Below are positions 50,369 through 62,345 of a stretch of 64,000 nucleotides of DNA, one piece after another. The notes below the pieces were generated by a model. It searched no databases and had not been told where the DNA came from. It saw only the letters and a program-made list of their open reading frames with translations. Source of the stretch: Lamellibrachia satsuma (lineage: Eukaryota > Annelida > Polychaeta > Sabellida > Siboglinidae); the NCBI GenBank assembly GCA_033239005.1, contig BSQZ01000015.1:4576001-4640000 (forward strand), given 5' to 3'. A program made the translations under genes and the position numbers. Position 1 is the first letter of the stretch; every line of letters begins with the position of its first letter.

Positions 50369-51402
50369 ATGAAGGTAATTACCAAGTTTATCTTGATGGC
50401 TTTCTTTCGGAGATTTGGGTTATGTGCTTGAGTCGTACAGTTCTGTAAATCCTGCTTACATTGAAAATGAACGCGGGGATCTGACATAGGAACTCTTTCC
50501 CCCGGATATCGTAAATACGTGGACTAAGTATTTTACAGTCAACTATATCACCGGCCCTTGTTTATAGACGGCTGATTTAAAACTAATTCTTCATTACATT
50601 ATAGGTCACTGATTCTACCTGACACGCGGTATTACTCTGGCTTTGTCTAAAAAGAGTTTCCCAATCTTTCGCAGCTTCAGCCCCCCATTTAACCTTACGA
50701 CTGACTCCCCTAGAATTACGGATCCCTGCTCTCAGTCTGTGGACCCCTGCGATAAACCACGTGTCAGACGTCGAATGCTGCTGTGACTCTCGGCAACGAA
50801 TACATCTTGTACGGTGTGTAACGTATGTTTTCACTCTGTTTCAGACAACACACCTTGTAATGCTATTGATGTGTTTCGAGATGTCCCTGTCACTGCCCCT
50901 GTCCACCGTCCCCCGAAGTGTGACGTCACTGTCGTCGACCACAGCAACGTCTACCAGGGTGACCCCGAGACGAGGAACCACGCGAGACCCACGATGCAAC
51001 CTCAGAGAACCCGACGTCTTCCGTACACACATCATCGATCCATCCACGGACCCGGCCACGAACCCAGAACATCAAGTCGAGGAACGAGCCTTGTGCAACT
51101 TTGAGTACACCGCCGACATAGACAGACACCGCCACCCCGAGATCATGGTCGTGGCTGTGTGTCCGACGAAGAACTGTGGACACTGTGCCGACGGACAGGG
51201 CCGCTGCGAACCCGTCTACCACAACTTCAAAGTGCTCCGGCGTTGTGGTTGGGACAACGACAACAACTACCTGTACAGGTATGACTACGAGAGACTGGTC
51301 GTGGCTTGTGTGTGCGCCACGCCGGCTCTCGAGGAGGGTAAGCCCTTCATGCCCGCCGGGTCGGCCAACGAACACGACGACCCAGCCCCCGTCTTGGACT
51401 AG
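50369..51402 (+). CDS. IL17: Interleukin-17-like secreted cytokine, copy G
   Basis: Proposed join 50369-50374 and 50845-51402, 187 residues, 470-bp intron. The protein is almost identical to copy A. By eye the differences are NPEHQ for NPEHP in the N-terminal part of the domain, CADGQ for CAGGQ in the loop after the second conserved cysteine, and RLVVACV for RLAVACV beside the C-x-C motif. All cysteines of the cystine knot are kept. The closeness to A, more than 40 kb away, while C lies in between and differs more, points to recent duplication or gene conversion between A and G. Likely functional. Confidence 0.85.
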
Positions 51403-51767
51403 CCGACACAACAGCGCACGGACATCGTGCAGACCAAGTCTGCTATATTCTCAAGGAGTATCTATTTTGATGATGCAGGTGTAAAAATATAAAAATTTGT
51501 CTGTATATTCAGAGGTAATTTATTAACCTAATTTGCGGGATCGACAGCGACGGCTCAACTCCCGTCTTATTCTAGCCGACGCCTTAGCACACTTACGTCG
51601 CATAGACAAAGTCTACTATATATTAAATGAGTATTTATTTTTAGGTATTTTATAACGATGCTTGTGTCAAAATAATAATGTGCTGATGTATTCAGACATA
51701 ATTTATTAACGTAATTTATCAAATTTACAACGATACACAGGGTAGCCAACTTTGTTTCGTGTGTAGG
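51403..51767 (+). repeat. Gene G 3' flank with tandem duplication
   Basis: As behind gene A, with an ATTAAA in the second copy. Confidence 0.65.
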
Positions 51768-52095
51768 TTCATGGCCGTTTACAGCCTGGAGAAAATGTGT
51801 GATTCTAGTCAAGAAAAGTGTTATGTTCTTATACAGGAATGGTTCAAATAGTCAGCTGCGGCTGACACAGCTTTCGATGGAGCGTGCACGCTCAGGGGTC
51901 ACACGTGCATGACTCGGTGAATGTCCGAATCTGTGAATGCAGCGATGTGTGAATGAGGTTTAGAATAAGATGTCTGCTGTGAACACGAAGACGTTGGCAG
52001 ACATGTAAACACATCAGTGTGGTAATACACTCGAAACCATTAATGAAGAGTAGTATGAGCTTTAATTAATTGATAAAAGTATGTCATATTGACAA
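51768..52095 (+). repeat. Right arm of gene G
   Basis: Direct arm ending CATATTGACA, then AGTCGAGTGTG in place of the usual TTTATAATGTG. Confidence 0.85.
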
Positions 52096-52107
52096 GTCGA
52101 GTGTGTG

Positions 52108-52148
<41 letters not shown>

Positions 52149-52153
52149 TTGTT

Positions 52154-52185
<32 letters not shown>

Positions 52186-52285
52186 TGCGTGTACGTGTTC
52201 GTGTTCGTGTGCGTGTGCGTGAGTGTGTGTGTGTGTGGGTGGGTATGTGAGGGAGGAGTGTGTTTGTGTGTGCGCGCGCGCTCGA
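52096..52285. repeat. GT/GCGT microsatellite
   Basis: A single cassette, against the duplicated cassette in unit 1. Confidence 0.95.
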
Positions 52286-52555
52286 GTTTTAGGATTTTTC
52301 TGCATACATTTTCCAATTTTATCATAATATGTATTTGTGAATGTTGTTAGTAGTTTAGACCTCATATTATCCTAATTGACTAATACAAATATTCTAGATA
52401 TTACCTGTTGTATAGGTTTGTTAATGTGAAATGGATGAATAAACAATTTCATGTAATCCGGATTGTTGTTGAGTATATATCACGGTGGACGGTGGACAGT
52501 GTCCTGTCGTCAATAGAAACTTCCAGCATCACATATCGGTGCTTCTTCACCGCCA
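52286..52555 (+). repeat. R1 block, copy 12
   Basis: Near-identical to 7579-7858. Confidence 0.75.
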
Positions 52556-52965
52556 TTACAGGGTATCATGGTTCACGCTAGGGTTGGGGCCTTAATGTGG
52601 GGTTTAGGGTGGCACTCTGATGTCCGACCATGAAGTTCGGATTCCAAAAACTATTCTGGAATTTTATCAACTACACGAAATTAAGCATCATGTACTGGTT
52701 CTGGGCGCCATCAACTACTGGTGTCCGGGCGTCACATTGGGTGCTGAGGAGCAATCTTGGGTTCCATTTGCCAATATGGTATCGTGTTCAGTTTCGTTGG
52801 GTCATTGTGTAGTGTGGGCATAACCCTCGGGTCCCGAAGGCCATTGTGGAGTTCCGTGGGTCTGTCTGGGGTCTGGGCATCATGCCAAAGTGTATATGAC
52901 CAATATGGGGTACCAGGGGTAATTCTGCGGTTCATGGACCTTTCCGTATTGTTTAATAATACACG
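52556..52965 (+). repeat. S2 block, copy 5
   Basis: Near-identical to 7859-8255. Confidence 0.7.
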
Positions 52966-54139
52966 AAAGGCATGCTACGCGCAAACATATACTGATTAGG
53001 CCCCTAGATAACGCTTATCATGAGAAGTGAACATTATGTTACGAAACAATAACTTATCTGCCTGAGCGATCTAGCCTCGACTCCCATTTTCGTGTACGCA
53101 ATAAACCATACATCACAGTAATGAGTGTTTCGGATCATCTGATAAGCGAATGTGTTGACTGATAACTGCTGGTCACATTAGCACCGTTTCGAGAGCGACG
53201 ATTATTGGTCAATACCCGGAAGTTATCGATTTAATTTCCTCGGGTGACACTGCCGACGGTAGACTGTGTATAAAGCCCGCCATGCACATGCCGGTTCTTC
53301 AGTTGCCAACATGTTGGCGACTAAATTTTCAGTGGTCAAATCAAATGTAGTCGTTATGTGTATGTTCTCCACCGACAGTTGACAAAACTTTTTGTGGACA
53401 TCTGGCATTTGGTGACCTTCGGCCGATCGGTAGTTGCAACTAAAGGACTGTATGTGTATGGCGGGCTTAAGTGTGTCAACACTACTCTTTGACAGACAAT
53501 GATTAAGTCGTGTAATCAACCGTGTATTATCCCACTTCGCTGTATATACATAACTTACCCAGGTAGGAAATAGATAAAGTGGACGCATTGTAGGCTGAAG
53601 GCGTCTTAGCAAGACTTCACTGGGCAAACGGTGGCAAATGATGGTTACTGTATATCCATATACTCATACATTTCCATTGTTACTAGTTAACACTTTCTAG
53701 GCATAGTAATATTATGTGGATCCTAAAATGTCCAAGGAAAACATTAATGTTATGTAGTCATGTTTTGGCAATATAAAATCGATATAATAATCTTCATGAT
53801 TTATTGTTCAATAATTTACGTCGGGTGGGATTTGTTTCTATAAACTCGAGTGGGTGTAATATAACCACATTACGGAGATAACCATTCCACGTAATGTAGT
53901 TGGTTTGCATAACCATAACATAACCTTCATATCCCTTTTCATATAGCGATATCATCGAATTTATCGTGGCCGTTATATATTGCCATCATTTTATATTTTA
54001 ACCATGCTTTACAACCATATAACTGCCATTGTCTGCACAAAGACGCACACCCCTGCTCATACATCCACCCAATACACACTAACAATATATAACCACGTGG
54101 GCCAAACCCATACGTCAGAAGGTTATAGGGGTCTAATGC
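52966..54139. repeat. Intergenic region between S2 and the beta promoter, copy 5
   Basis: Homologue of 8256-9473, with the foldback element at 53273-53468. No gene was recognised. Confidence 0.65.
53273..53468. repeat. Foldback/MITE-like element, copy 5, internally deleted
   Basis: The inner part of the right arm (GTCGGCAGACAAACTGTTGG) is missing; TAGTTGCAACTAAAGGACTG spans the join. Confidence 0.55.
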
Positions 54140-54245
54140 TATAAAATATCACCTGGTAATCACTCAGATTTGAAGCACACGCACACGCAGTCAAGAATCC
54201 TCAAGAGTTGTAATCTGGTCTGGTCTTGTGAACCCCAACATGAAG
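54140..54245 (+). promoter_or_regulatory. Beta promoter and Met-Lys exon upstream of gene H
   Basis: TATAAAA at 54140-54146, TCAGATTTG initiator, then ATGAAG at 54240-54245 with a GTAACTGTC donor. The leader has lost the CCAGAGATGAAACGG stretch, replaced by ACGCACACG. H is the one intact gene with an ATG-bearing beta exon directly upstream (2.5 kb), so it is the best candidate for true alternative first exons. Confidence 0.55.
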
Positions 54246-55364
54246 GTAACTGTCACGTTTACTTTCCGTTTTCTCTAAAGGGAAGGTACAACGATTTTCA
54301 TTGGTTAACTGATACGTAGTTAGTTGGGGAGTTCGATTAATTAAAATGCCCCAATTCTCTTAATTTATTGGTCTTAAAGTACATATATAAATTAACGACG
54401 TTATACTTCATTTTTAAAATATGTATTGCCATAGTATATTTACTGTCCTAGAGTAACATCGATTATCCAGACTTCGCGCTGTGACGCCACCGTTTGTAGC
54501 ACACATCTTCGCCTGGATGCTAATTGGGGTTTTCATTTTGAAGGAAACTATGGATCAGAATCTGGGCGTATACGTAATTAGCTAATTACGATAACATCCA
54601 GGGATTTGATTAATTCATAAGATAAGAGTTAACTTTTATCAGTTGATACGATGCAATTCGAAATAATTATAAACCTTGATTATATTGACTCAACTCTCCG
54701 ACTGAAAAGTTAAATCAAGCAAAAAAGTGTTTAGTGTAACATCTCGGATAATGATGCTGATTGGCTGTTGGCGCTTCATGGTAACGAATACAGAAAATGG
54801 CGACCGACTCTCTTCTCGGCGGATTTACGAAGCCGAGCGAGAGTCGGTTAAGCGAGATTAGTCCTAGAGCAGGATCTGCATATATCGTAAAACTAGAATG
54901 TTTTATTTCATCGTCAAATCGTGTATTTTCGAAAATATTTCGAGACAATAATAATAGTATTGGGGGCCTACATCTTATGTATATATTAATATAATTAAAC
55001 AACCGAGACGTTCATTATAAATGTTAATACATTCAGTGTCGAAGTCGTTCAATTAATTAGTGAAAATCGTTGTGCTTTCATTTTAAAATACTGGAGATAC
55101 TGGGTTCGGATTGTAGGGTCTTGTCGTGACGCGGGGCGCCTGGTTTAACGAACGTTCCCCGCAAATTGTAGCTAGTGGATCTGCAATCACAAATAGTTTA
55201 TTGCTGGCCACTTATAACTGTATAAAAGTGAACATCTTCACCTCTTATCGAGTGATGTAGACATATGTGTGCTGTTTACAAATTACTCAGGGTTCAAGTT
55301 ATTACATTTAGTAAATTAAAAACACAAGAAGAAGAAATACGACTAATTAGAAAATCAATTATCG
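54246..55364 (+). repeat. S3 block, copy 5
   Basis: CCAAT/AAAATGGCGACC site and hairpin (54803-54848, right arm ends GTCGGT). Confidence 0.6.
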
Positions 55365-55553
55365 TTAAAGGACCTCGTCTATGGGATATATTTCATATAT
55401 CGTTAAAGGACATCTTCTATAGGATATATTTCCTATATCGTTAAAGGACATCGTCAATAGGATATATTTCCTATATCGTTAAAGGACATCGTCTATAGGA
55501 TATATTTCCTATATCGTTAAAGGACACCGTCTATAGGATATATTTCCCATATC
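55365..55553. repeat. 38-bp minisatellite, 5 copies
   Basis: Inter-promoter array between the beta and alpha exons of gene H. Confidence 0.95.
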
Positions 55554-56095
55554 ATTGGTAGCGCTGGTATTCCCTGCGGAAACCCGGTAGTACTCTGTAA
55601 TCCCAGTAGTAGGTCCTGCGCCCTGTACAACGAGCTTCTATTCCCTGAGCAAACTCAGTAATAATTATTCCGTTAACCAGTTAGTATTCCCTGTAAGAAA
55701 CTGGTAGTACGACCTATTCCCGACATCATTGAGCCAACAATCCCTGGTTGAAACCTTTAATATGTCCTGCCTGCGTCAGATCGCCAGCAGTTCCCGCAAA
55801 ATCCCGGTAGAACTCCATGTGATGGTCGGCGGGTTGTCTCCGCACAAGCCTGCTAGTAGTCTGTGTGTTTGGACAACCAGTATTTCGCATAAGCCCGTTA
55901 GAATATTCCATGCGTTAGCCCGCTAATTTTCCATCTGTCTCCTTGCCAAATTGTGTCAAAGTGTCCCGTTTCATTAGAGAAATCAAACAAAGTGACGGCA
56001 AATTGAATAACCATGACGCCATCGAGAAACGTGATGAACGAAGTAAAGATGTTTAACCGGAAAAAACCGTCAGTGTTGTAGAACACCAGGTTTGC
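55554..56095. repeat. CCGGTAGTA degenerate repeat region upstream of H
   Basis: Homologous to 36489-37030. No coding sequence was recognised. Confidence 0.6.
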
Positions 56096-56358
56096 AAAGA
56101 CCAGCAGCGCAGCCAGGGGGATCTTAGGGGTGTCAATACCCCCCTAGGCTACGGACGGGGATCTTAGGACCCTGTTTCCGTGGCAAATATTACTGTAAAG
56201 GAACACTACATCGGTACTTGTGTCAATGTAAAGACTGACGTATTAGCAGCCGACTAACACTAACCCTTATGTAAATAGAACGACGCGTGTCGCCCCCCCC
56301 CCCGGTTGGTAAGTAGAATGACACATGACTACGACTACCCCTGCCAACAAGCCTAGAT
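56096..56358. mobile_element. Possible DNA-transposon fragment, copy 2
   Basis: Second copy of the 37031-37318 sequence, with AGGGGTGTCAATACCCCCCT and a poly-C run. Here the alpha promoter region of H resumes after it (GATCTGCCTTTGAAGACGC), which suggests an insertion. Confidence 0.35.
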
Positions 56359-56573
56359 CTGCCTTTGAAGACGCATACAGTCCCGAGGCACTGCTTTGTA
56401 TAAGACGGCCATCCGCTTAACGGATAGATCCGCAATAAGACGCGTGTCACGCGAACCGTTCTGGACTACGGGAAGTAGCGTGGTGCCGGGGGACGGATTC
56501 ACGGTTAACAGGTTCCTGCTAGGGGAAATACGGCAGTTATATTTAGTAAAATTTACCATAGCTGGGGTTAGAA

Positions 56574-56610
56574 TATAAAGAGTGCTGCCACTAATTCTAA
56601 AAATTAAGTC
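56574..56610 (+). promoter_or_regulatory. Alpha core promoter of gene H, altered initiator
   Basis: TATAAAG at 56574-56580; the initiator reads TTAAGTC (56604-56610) instead of TCAGTC. Spacing to the A is still 33 bp; the leader is 105 nt. Confidence 0.6.
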
Positions 56611-56711
56611 GAACCAGAAACGGGAGAAACACAATGCTCCCAGGATTAGCACAGACGAACGGAGTGAAATCATTACTTAGTCGTGACCCGTCGAATATTA
56701 CAAACAGCAAC

Positions 56712-57735
56712 ATGAAGGTAATTACTAAGTTTATCTTGATGGCTTTGTTTCGGAGATTTGGGTTATGTGCTTGAATCGTATTGTCCTGTAAATCCTGTTT
56801 ACATTGACAATGAACGCTGGGATCTGACATACGAACTCTTTCCCAAGGATATCGTAAATACGTGGAGTAATTATTTTACAGTCAACAATATCACCGGCAC
56901 TTGTTCACAGAGGGCTGATTTAAAACTAATTCTTCATTACATTATAGGTCACGGATTCTACCTGACACGCTGTATTATCGGGCTTTCTCTAAACAGAGTT
57001 TCCCAATCTTTCGCAGCTTCAGCCCCCCATTTAACCTTACGACTGACTCCCCTAGAATTACGGATCCCTGCTCTCAGCCTGTGGACCCCTGCGTTAAACC
57101 ACGTGTCAGACGTCGAATGCTGCTGTGACTCTCTGCAACGAATACATCTTGTACGGTGTGTAACGTATGTTTTCACTCTGTTTCAGACAACACACCTTGT
57201 AATGCTATTGATGTGTTTCACGATATCCCTGTCACTGCCCCTGTCCATCATCCCCCGAACTGTGACATCACTGTCGTCGACCACAGCAACGTCTACCAGG
57301 GTGACCCCGAGACGAGGAACCACGCGAGACCCACGATGCAACCTCAGAGAACCCGACCTCTCCCGTACACACATCATCGATCCATCCACGGACCCGGCCA
57401 CGAACCCAGAACATCCAGTCGAGGAACGAGCCTTGTGCAACTTTGAGTACACCGCCGACATTGACAGACACCGCCACCCCGAGATCATGGTCGTGGCTGT
57501 GTGTCCGACGAAGAACTGTGGACACTGTGCCGACGGACAGGGCCGCTGCGAACCCGTCTACCACAACTTCAAAGTGCTCCGGCGTTGTGGTTGGGACAAC
57601 GACAACAACTACCTGTACAGGTATGACTACGAGAGACTGGCTGTGGGTTGTGTGTGCGCCACGCCGGCTCTCGAGGAGGGTAAGCCCTTCATGCCCGCCG
57701 GGTCGGCCAACGACCCAGCCCCCGTCTTGGACTAG
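56712..57735 (+). CDS. IL17: Interleukin-17-like secreted cytokine, copy H
   Basis: Proposed join 56712-56717 and 57187-57735, 184 residues, 469-bp intron. Same plan as copy A. The signal peptide reads CFTISLSLPLSIIP, the N-terminal domain segment has EPDLSRTH for EPDVFRTH, the loop has CADGQ, and LAVGCVC gives VGC-x-C, which is closer to the usual IL-17 VGCTC motif than the VACVC of the other copies. Nine bases are lost near the end, removing EHD from the acidic tail (SANDPAP). All cystine-knot cysteines remain. The intron of H happens to be open in the exon-2 frame back to 56758; the conserved donor and acceptor, and stops at this position in sister genes, argue that it is an intron. Likely functional. 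Confidence 0.8.
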
Positions 57736-58004
57736 CCGACACCACAACACACGGACATCGTGCAGACCAAGTCTGCTATTTGCTAAACGAGTATTTATTA
57801 TGACGATGAAGGTGTAACGGTAATAATGTGTATTTATATTGAGAGGTAATGTATTGACCTAATTTTTAGAATTGACAGCGACGGCTCCAACTCCCGTCTT
57901 ATTCTAGTCGACATCATAGCGGTGCTTATGTATTCAAATATAACTTATTAACGTAATTTATGAATTATACATGGTAAACCTGGTAGCCAACTCTGTAGAT
58001 GTAG
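57736..58004. other. 3' flank of gene H
   Basis: Resembles the 3' flanks of B, D and F (single copy, GTAATAATGTGTATTTATATT) rather than the duplicated flank of A, C and G. Gene H is therefore an intact member on a B/D/F-type 3' background. No AATAAA lies near the stop. Confidence 0.55.
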
Positions 58005-58323
58005 ATTTATGGCCGTTTACAGACGGAGAAAATGTATGATTCTAGAGAACTGTTGGTCTTATACAGGAACAGTTTAAATGTTTAGCTGCGGCTGACAGAG
58101 CTATCGATGGAGCTTGCACGCCCAGGGGTCACACGTGCACGACTTGGTGAATGTCCGAATCTGTGAATGCAGTGATGTGTGAATGAGGTTTAGAATGCGA
58201 TGTCTGCCGTGGACACGAAAACGTTGGCAGACATGTAAACACACAGTGTGGTAATACACTCGAAACCATTAATGAAGAGCAGTATGAGCTTTAATTAAAT
58301 GATAAAAGTATGTCATATTGACA
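58005..58323 (+). repeat. Right arm of gene H
   Basis: Arm intermediate between the short and long variants. Confidence 0.8.
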
Positions 58324-58336
58324 TTGATAACGTGTA

Positions 58337-58374
<38 letters not shown>

Positions 58375-58435
58375 CTCGCGCGTATGCGCGTGTGTGTGTG
58401 CGTGAGTGCGTGCGTTCGGGCGAGCGCGCCCGAGT
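58324..58435. repeat. GT/GC microsatellite
   Basis: Short (GT)n with CGCGCGCGCTCGCGCG interruptions. Confidence 0.95.
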
Positions 58436-58683
58436 TCAAGGGTATATCTGCATACGTTTTGCAATTTTGTCATAATATTTATTTGAGAATATTGTTAGCA
58501 ATTTATACATCATATTATCTCAATAGAGTTCTTATTGTATCCCAGATATTTATAGGCTGGTTTATGTGATTTCTCTGCGATAAATAGAAAAATAAATAAT
58601 TTCACGGAATCCGGATTGTTATTGAGTATATATCACATTTCGGTGGATAATTTCTGTCGTCAACAGAAGCCGATCTTCCAGCA
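58436..58683 (+). repeat. R1 block, copy 13 (most diverged)
   Basis: Shortened, diverged form ending CTTCCAGCATCACACAC. Confidence 0.7.
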
Positions 58684-59097
<414 letters not shown>

Positions 59098-59560
59098 AAT
59101 CATGTCCACTATATTGGCAACTATTACAAGTTGTCAACTATTACATGTTATATACATAATTGGGGCAGCATCACGTGTTAAACAAAAATACACTTAAATA
59201 ACCACAGTCTAATCACTTTCAACATCACATTTAAACATGTTGTATACTCTTAGCTTTAAGCGAAGCCGACTTTCTGTGGTAGGCTTAATTTTGGTAACTC
59301 TACCGACCGCTGATTCGATGCCCAGTCGTAAGAATTGTGAACCTCTCCTTAATATCCCACTAAATGCCATCAGAACATGCCCCGGAACCGTGTACGGAAA
59401 ATTATTCCGTATGAAGTGACACGGAAAACGTGGAACCCACTTTACATGTCAACACGTTCACTGACATAGAATGCTAACATTGTCTGTGCCAGGTGTTTCT
59501 CGCTGCCAGATCCTTTCACTTTATTCCTGGGGGATTTCTTCACATAGGTGGTCTTCCTGA
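59098..59560. other. Q block, copy 2
   Basis: Shares CATAACCACAGTCTAATCAC-type sequence and GCGAAGCCGACTTTCT with 37916-38200, plus about 220 bp of additional sequence. No gene was recognised. Confidence 0.55.
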
Positions 59561-59905
59561 CCGTCATTACAGGGTCTCATTGGGTTGGGGCCTTAATGTG
59601 GGGTTTAGGAGGCACTCTGGGATACTATCGTGATGTTCGGATTCCAAGAACTATTATAGAATGTTATCAGCTAAATAAAGCATCATGTTCGGGTTCAGGG
59701 AGAAAACAACTACTGGTGTCCGGGCGCAACGTTGGGTGTTGGTGACCAATGTTGGGTTACGCTGTCCAATATGGTGTTGCGGTCAGCTTCGTATTGACAT
59801 TATGCAGTATGCTCATAATATTCGGACCCCGAAGGCCATTCTATGGTACCAGGGGCCAGTATGTAATTCACCGGAAATTTTCGCATTGCTTAGCAACACA
59901 CTAAA
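59561..59905 (+). repeat. S2 block, copy 6 (diverged)
   Basis: Most diverged S2 copy, with the AGGCCATTCT(A/G)GG motif still visible. Confidence 0.6.
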
Positions 59906-59979
59906 AACTTGCTTTGGCGTTCGTGTACACTATAAACACTACACCATAATGATGTGTGTGTTTCGGATCATCTGATAAC

Positions 59980-60610
59980 CGAGCGTGTGGAGAACGGGCT
60001 AACGTGAAGAGAGTGCATGCAGTTAATTGTGGTTGCAAAGTTAAACCGCCAGAAATCTGTAACATTTCGAAATTGGACCAACATATATTTATATTCAATG
60101 TTGGTTTGAATAACGAGGTGTCGTCGAATTGAGACATATACGACTTGAACCACCGCCAGTGTACGCGTGAACATCACTAGTACAGAAATTCCCCTTTCTG
60201 GTAAGTTTTGTTGGATATCGGATTCTTCTGGTTTATCAAGGAAATTTCGGATGTCATTTGAACTTGGCTACCGCACTGGGATCGTCATGTTTTCTCCGTA
60301 TTTTATATTTTATTTAGTATCCATTGGCAAATCACATATAGGCGGCTAGGCCCATGTCTAAATTATATTTTAGTTATGTGTTTTATATAAAAAAATACAT
60401 TTGTATGTCCAGAATTAAATCAGTGTTTTTCCAGGGAAAATTCTCGGTAAATGAAAACAGTGGACCATGGACCTATATGGCGGGTTGTTCTCGCAGACGC
60501 GTACAATATTTTCCTGCAGTCAAATTGCATTTTGATTCCCAGTCGTTGTATTTTGATTTGACTAATTAGGCCAAAAACTAGCTCCAATTCCCTGTTTTCG
60601 CTTTCATAGA
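59980..60610. repeat. N block, copy 3
   Basis: Short-form copy; keeps the minus-strand RTLAVVQVVYVSIRR frame (about 60080-60170). Confidence 0.55.
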
Positions 60611-61630
60611 AGCCTCGGTTTGATTAATAACTGCTGGTAACATTAGCACCGTTTCGAGTGCGACGATTAGTGGTCAAAACCCGGAAGTTATCGATTTAAT
60701 TACCTCGGGTGACACTGCCGACGGTAGACTGTGTATAAAGCCCGCCATGCACATGCCGGTTCTTCAGTTGCCAACATGTTGGCGACTAATTTTTCAGTGG
60801 GCAAATCAAATGTAGTCGTTATGTGTATGTTCTCCACCAACAGTTGACAACACTTTTTGTGGACATCTGGCATTTAGTGACCTTCGGCCGATGGGTAGTT
60901 GCAACTATTCATCGGCAGACAAACTGTTGGCGACTAAAGGACGGTATGTGAATGGCGGGCTTAAGTGTGTCAACACTACTCTTTTATTGACACTGATTAA
61001 GCCGTGTAATCAACCGTGTATTATCCACTGCCCTTTATGTACATAACTTACCCAGGTAGGCAAGCGATAAAGTAGACGTGTTGTAGGCCGAAAGCCTGTG
61101 GTGCGCTCCACTTAGCAAGACTTCACTGGGCCAAAGGTGGCAAATGATGGTTACTGTATACGCGTACATTTCCGTTATTACTAGTTAACACTTTCTAGGC
61201 ATATGTGGATCATAAAATACCCAAAGAAGACATTAAGATTATGTAGCCATGTTTTCGCAATATAAAATCGATATAATAATCTTCATGATTTATTGTTCAC
61301 CATAACAATAACTTACGTCGGGGTGGGATTTGTTTCTATAAACTCGAGAGGGTGCAACATAAGCACCGTACGACGATAACCATTCCCCGTAATGTAATTT
61401 GTTTACATAACCATATCCTTCATATCCCTTTTCATATAGCGATATTATCGAATTTTACTTGGTCGCTACATTTTGTCATCATTTTGCATTTTTACCATAC
61501 TTTATAACCACAAAACTGCCATTGTCTGGACCAAGTACACCCCCGCTCATACATCTACCCAATACACAATAACAATATATAACCACGTAGGCCATACCCA
61601 TACGTCATACGGTTTTAGGGGTCTAATGCT
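60611..61630. repeat. Intergenic region up to the beta promoter, copy 6
   Basis: Contains the foldback element at 60739-60961 and ends at the decayed beta TATA box. No gene was recognised. Confidence 0.6.
60739..60961. repeat. Foldback/MITE-like element, copy 6
   Basis: Same inverted ends as copy 1, with a GTGAATGGCGGG right end. Confidence 0.6.
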
Positions 61631-61752
61631 ATACAATTTCTGCTGGTAATCGCTCAGACTTGAAGCACACAGAGATGAAACGGTAGGGTGATCACAGTCA
61701 AGAATCCTCAAGAGTTGTGATTTGGTCGGGTCTTGTGAACAGCAACACGAAG
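61631..61752 (+). promoter_or_regulatory. Decayed beta promoter and exon upstream of copy I
   Basis: The TATA box is changed to TATACAA, the initiator is CTCAGACTTG, and the first codon is ACG (61747-61749) before AAG|GTAACT, as in B, D and F. Confidence 0.5.
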
Positions 61753-62196
61753 GTAACTGTCACGTTTACTTTCGGTTTTGTCTAATAGGGAAGGTACTGT
61801 TCCCGCACAAACACAGTAGAACTCCATATGACGGTCGGCGGGTTGTCTCCGCACAAGCCTGATAGTATTCTGTGCGCTTGGCCAGCCAGTTTTTCCGCAT
61901 TAGCCCGATAATATACTCCATGCGTTAGCCCGCCAATTTTCCATGTGTCCTGTGTCATTAGAGAAATCAAACTAAGTGAATGCAAATTGAATTAACCACA
62001 ACGACAACGATCGGATCAACGTCATTGTTGGGTAGAACACCAGGTTTGTAAAGACACATAGAGTTCCGAGGCGCTGCTTTGCTGTGGACTACAGGAAGTA
62101 GCGTGGCGCCGGGGGACGGATTCACGGTTAGCATGTTCCTGCTAGGGGAAACACGGCAGTTATATTTAGTAATATTTACCATAGCTCGGGTTAGAA
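61753..62196. repeat. Copy I upstream region
   Basis: CCGGTAGTA-type degenerate repeats. The S3 block and 38-bp array are absent, so the beta and alpha exons lie only 600 bp apart. Confidence 0.55.
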
Positions 62197-62233
62197 TATA
62201 AAGCGTTCAACAACTCATGCTAACTATTCAGTC
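62197..62233 (+). promoter_or_regulatory. Alpha core promoter of copy I
   Basis: TATAAAG at 62197-62203 and TCAGTC at 62228-62233, with a 116-nt leader, as in intact genes. Confidence 0.65.
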
Positions 62234-62345
62234 GAACCCGAAGCGAGAGAAACACTGCGCTCACGAAAAGCTCTCAGGATTAGCACAGACGAACAGAGTC
62301 TAATCATTACGTAGTCGTGACCCGTCGAATATTACGAACAGCAAC

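Noticed and set aside
56758..57186. N-terminal extension of gene H, in frame through the upstream region (325 codons in total).
   Set aside because: It has no ATG at its start, sister genes have stops in the same stretch, and conserved splice sites define this region as an intron.
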